NCBI GenBank assembly: GCA_964599375.1
Contig: CAZREW010000003.1
Location: 62,001-126,000, forward strand
Reading direction: 5' to 3'
From: JAUWCL01 sp964599375
Lineage (GTDB): Bacteria > Krumholzibacteriota > Krumholzibacteriia > Krumholzibacteriales > Krumholzibacteriaceae
Length of the DNA: 64,000 nt
A model generated the notes under the pieces. It was not told where the DNA came from. It searched no databases and was given only the letters and a program-made list of their open reading frames with translations. The position numbers and the translations under genes were made by a program. Of this stretch, positions 63,734 to 64,000 are shown piece by piece; position 1 is the stretch's first letter; each line of letters begins with the position of its first letter.

Positions 63734-64000
63734 CCAGTTGAAAAGATTACGGCTTATGACCGGAATTCTGCCACTGTCCCCGGCGACGTATATCGCTTGG
63801 CGGCCGTCAGCCGGGCATGAGGCTGTTCCAGGCCAGGCTCATCCATGGCGAACTCTTTATAATACAGCCACTTGATAAATCCCCACATAGTATTAGCGCA
63901 TCGGTGCGGTATTCCTGCGGCGGCTGTACACCCGTGGCATGTCAATTGCCCTCTCGGAAGCTGAGACAGTGCGTTTTCTGAGAGGGAGATATGAGAACGG
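63734..64000. other. Terminal intergenic stretch with possible start of another gene
   Basis: No convincing gene lies in this 267-bp stretch. A TATAAT at 63858-63863 has no good -35. CCCTCTC (63949-63955) and GAGAGGG (63980-63986) form a 7-bp inverted repeat that would mask the Shine-Dalgarno AGAGGGAG just ahead of ATG 63991. Confidence 0.4.
63991..64000 (+). CDS. Possible N-terminus of a gene cut by the window end
   Basis: ATG AGA ACG follows AGAGGGAGAT, the same spacing style as the confirmed start at 37073. Only three codons are visible, so identity is unknown. Confidence 0.3.

Noticed and set aside
63681..63945. Two short frames after galE
   Set aside because: One overlaps galE out of frame; neither has a Shine-Dalgarno, family motif or plausible composition.

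Overview
The window is GC-rich, densely coded bacterial DNA with many GTG and TTG starts and frequent ATGA, GTGA or TAATG overlaps. It encodes a Gram-negative envelope: a Kdo transferase, a heptosyltransferase-like GT9 enzyme, an OmpA protein with TSP3 repeats, PorV-like and Omp85-like barrels, and lipoproteins. Several exported proteins end in an FlgD-Ig / T9SS-type-A-like tail with a (Y)PNPF...WDGR(D/N)..G..(V/A).(N/S)G(V/L)Y pattern. That combination fits the FCB superphylum or nearby candidate phyla such as Krumholzibacteriota, Eisenbacteria or Latescibacterota. This placement is inferred from protein style; no rRNA or tRNA gene was seen.

Layout. 1-19.3 kb is one plus-strand gene string closed by a strong terminator. 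It holds a giant Ig-repeat surface protein (5' end outside the window), a PorV-like/TPR protein, a 1455-residue fusion of RsbW-like kinase, SpoIIE-type PP2C phosphatase, transposase-like HTH and three STAS domains, an orphan ParA ATPase, a TPR protein and two free STAS proteins. 19.4-27.1 kb has a VWA membrane protein, a lamin-tail surface protein coupled to two barrel-like proteins, and an unknown protein. 27.2-36.9 kb is mostly metabolism: aminotransferase, carbamate kinase, LarA-like protein, dimethylargininase-like enzyme, Tat-exported Fe-S aldo/keto reductase, purD, purE, a Sua5/YrdC protein, an NTF2-like lipoprotein and alkaline phosphatase.

37.0-42.5 kb contains two look-alike cassettes of small membrane protein plus XRE repressor, each behind a consensus-like promoter with dyad operators. 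The second ends in a small membrane-protein gene broken by an in-frame stop. Between them lie an alpha/beta hydrolase, a membrane protein and a DASS anion transporter. 42.5-51.8 kb holds a secreted papain-like protease, outer-membrane proteins, an ABC-2 exporter, an FG-GAP protein and a lipoprotein. 51.8-55.0 kb (minus) is an LPS-core operon with a coupled radical SAM/SPASM enzyme. 55.1-64 kb has two XRE-cupin regulators behind a palindrome-rich region, a DUF1844 protein, the OmpA protein, mazG, uvrA, galE and perhaps the first codons of another gene.

The best candidate for an undescribed system is the 10.2-19.3 kb segment. It places all three functions of a partner-switching circuit (kinase, phosphatase, antagonist) on one membrane-anchored polypeptide, together with two free STAS antagonists and an orphan ParA, in the same transcription unit as a giant sorted surface protein and a PorV-like protein.
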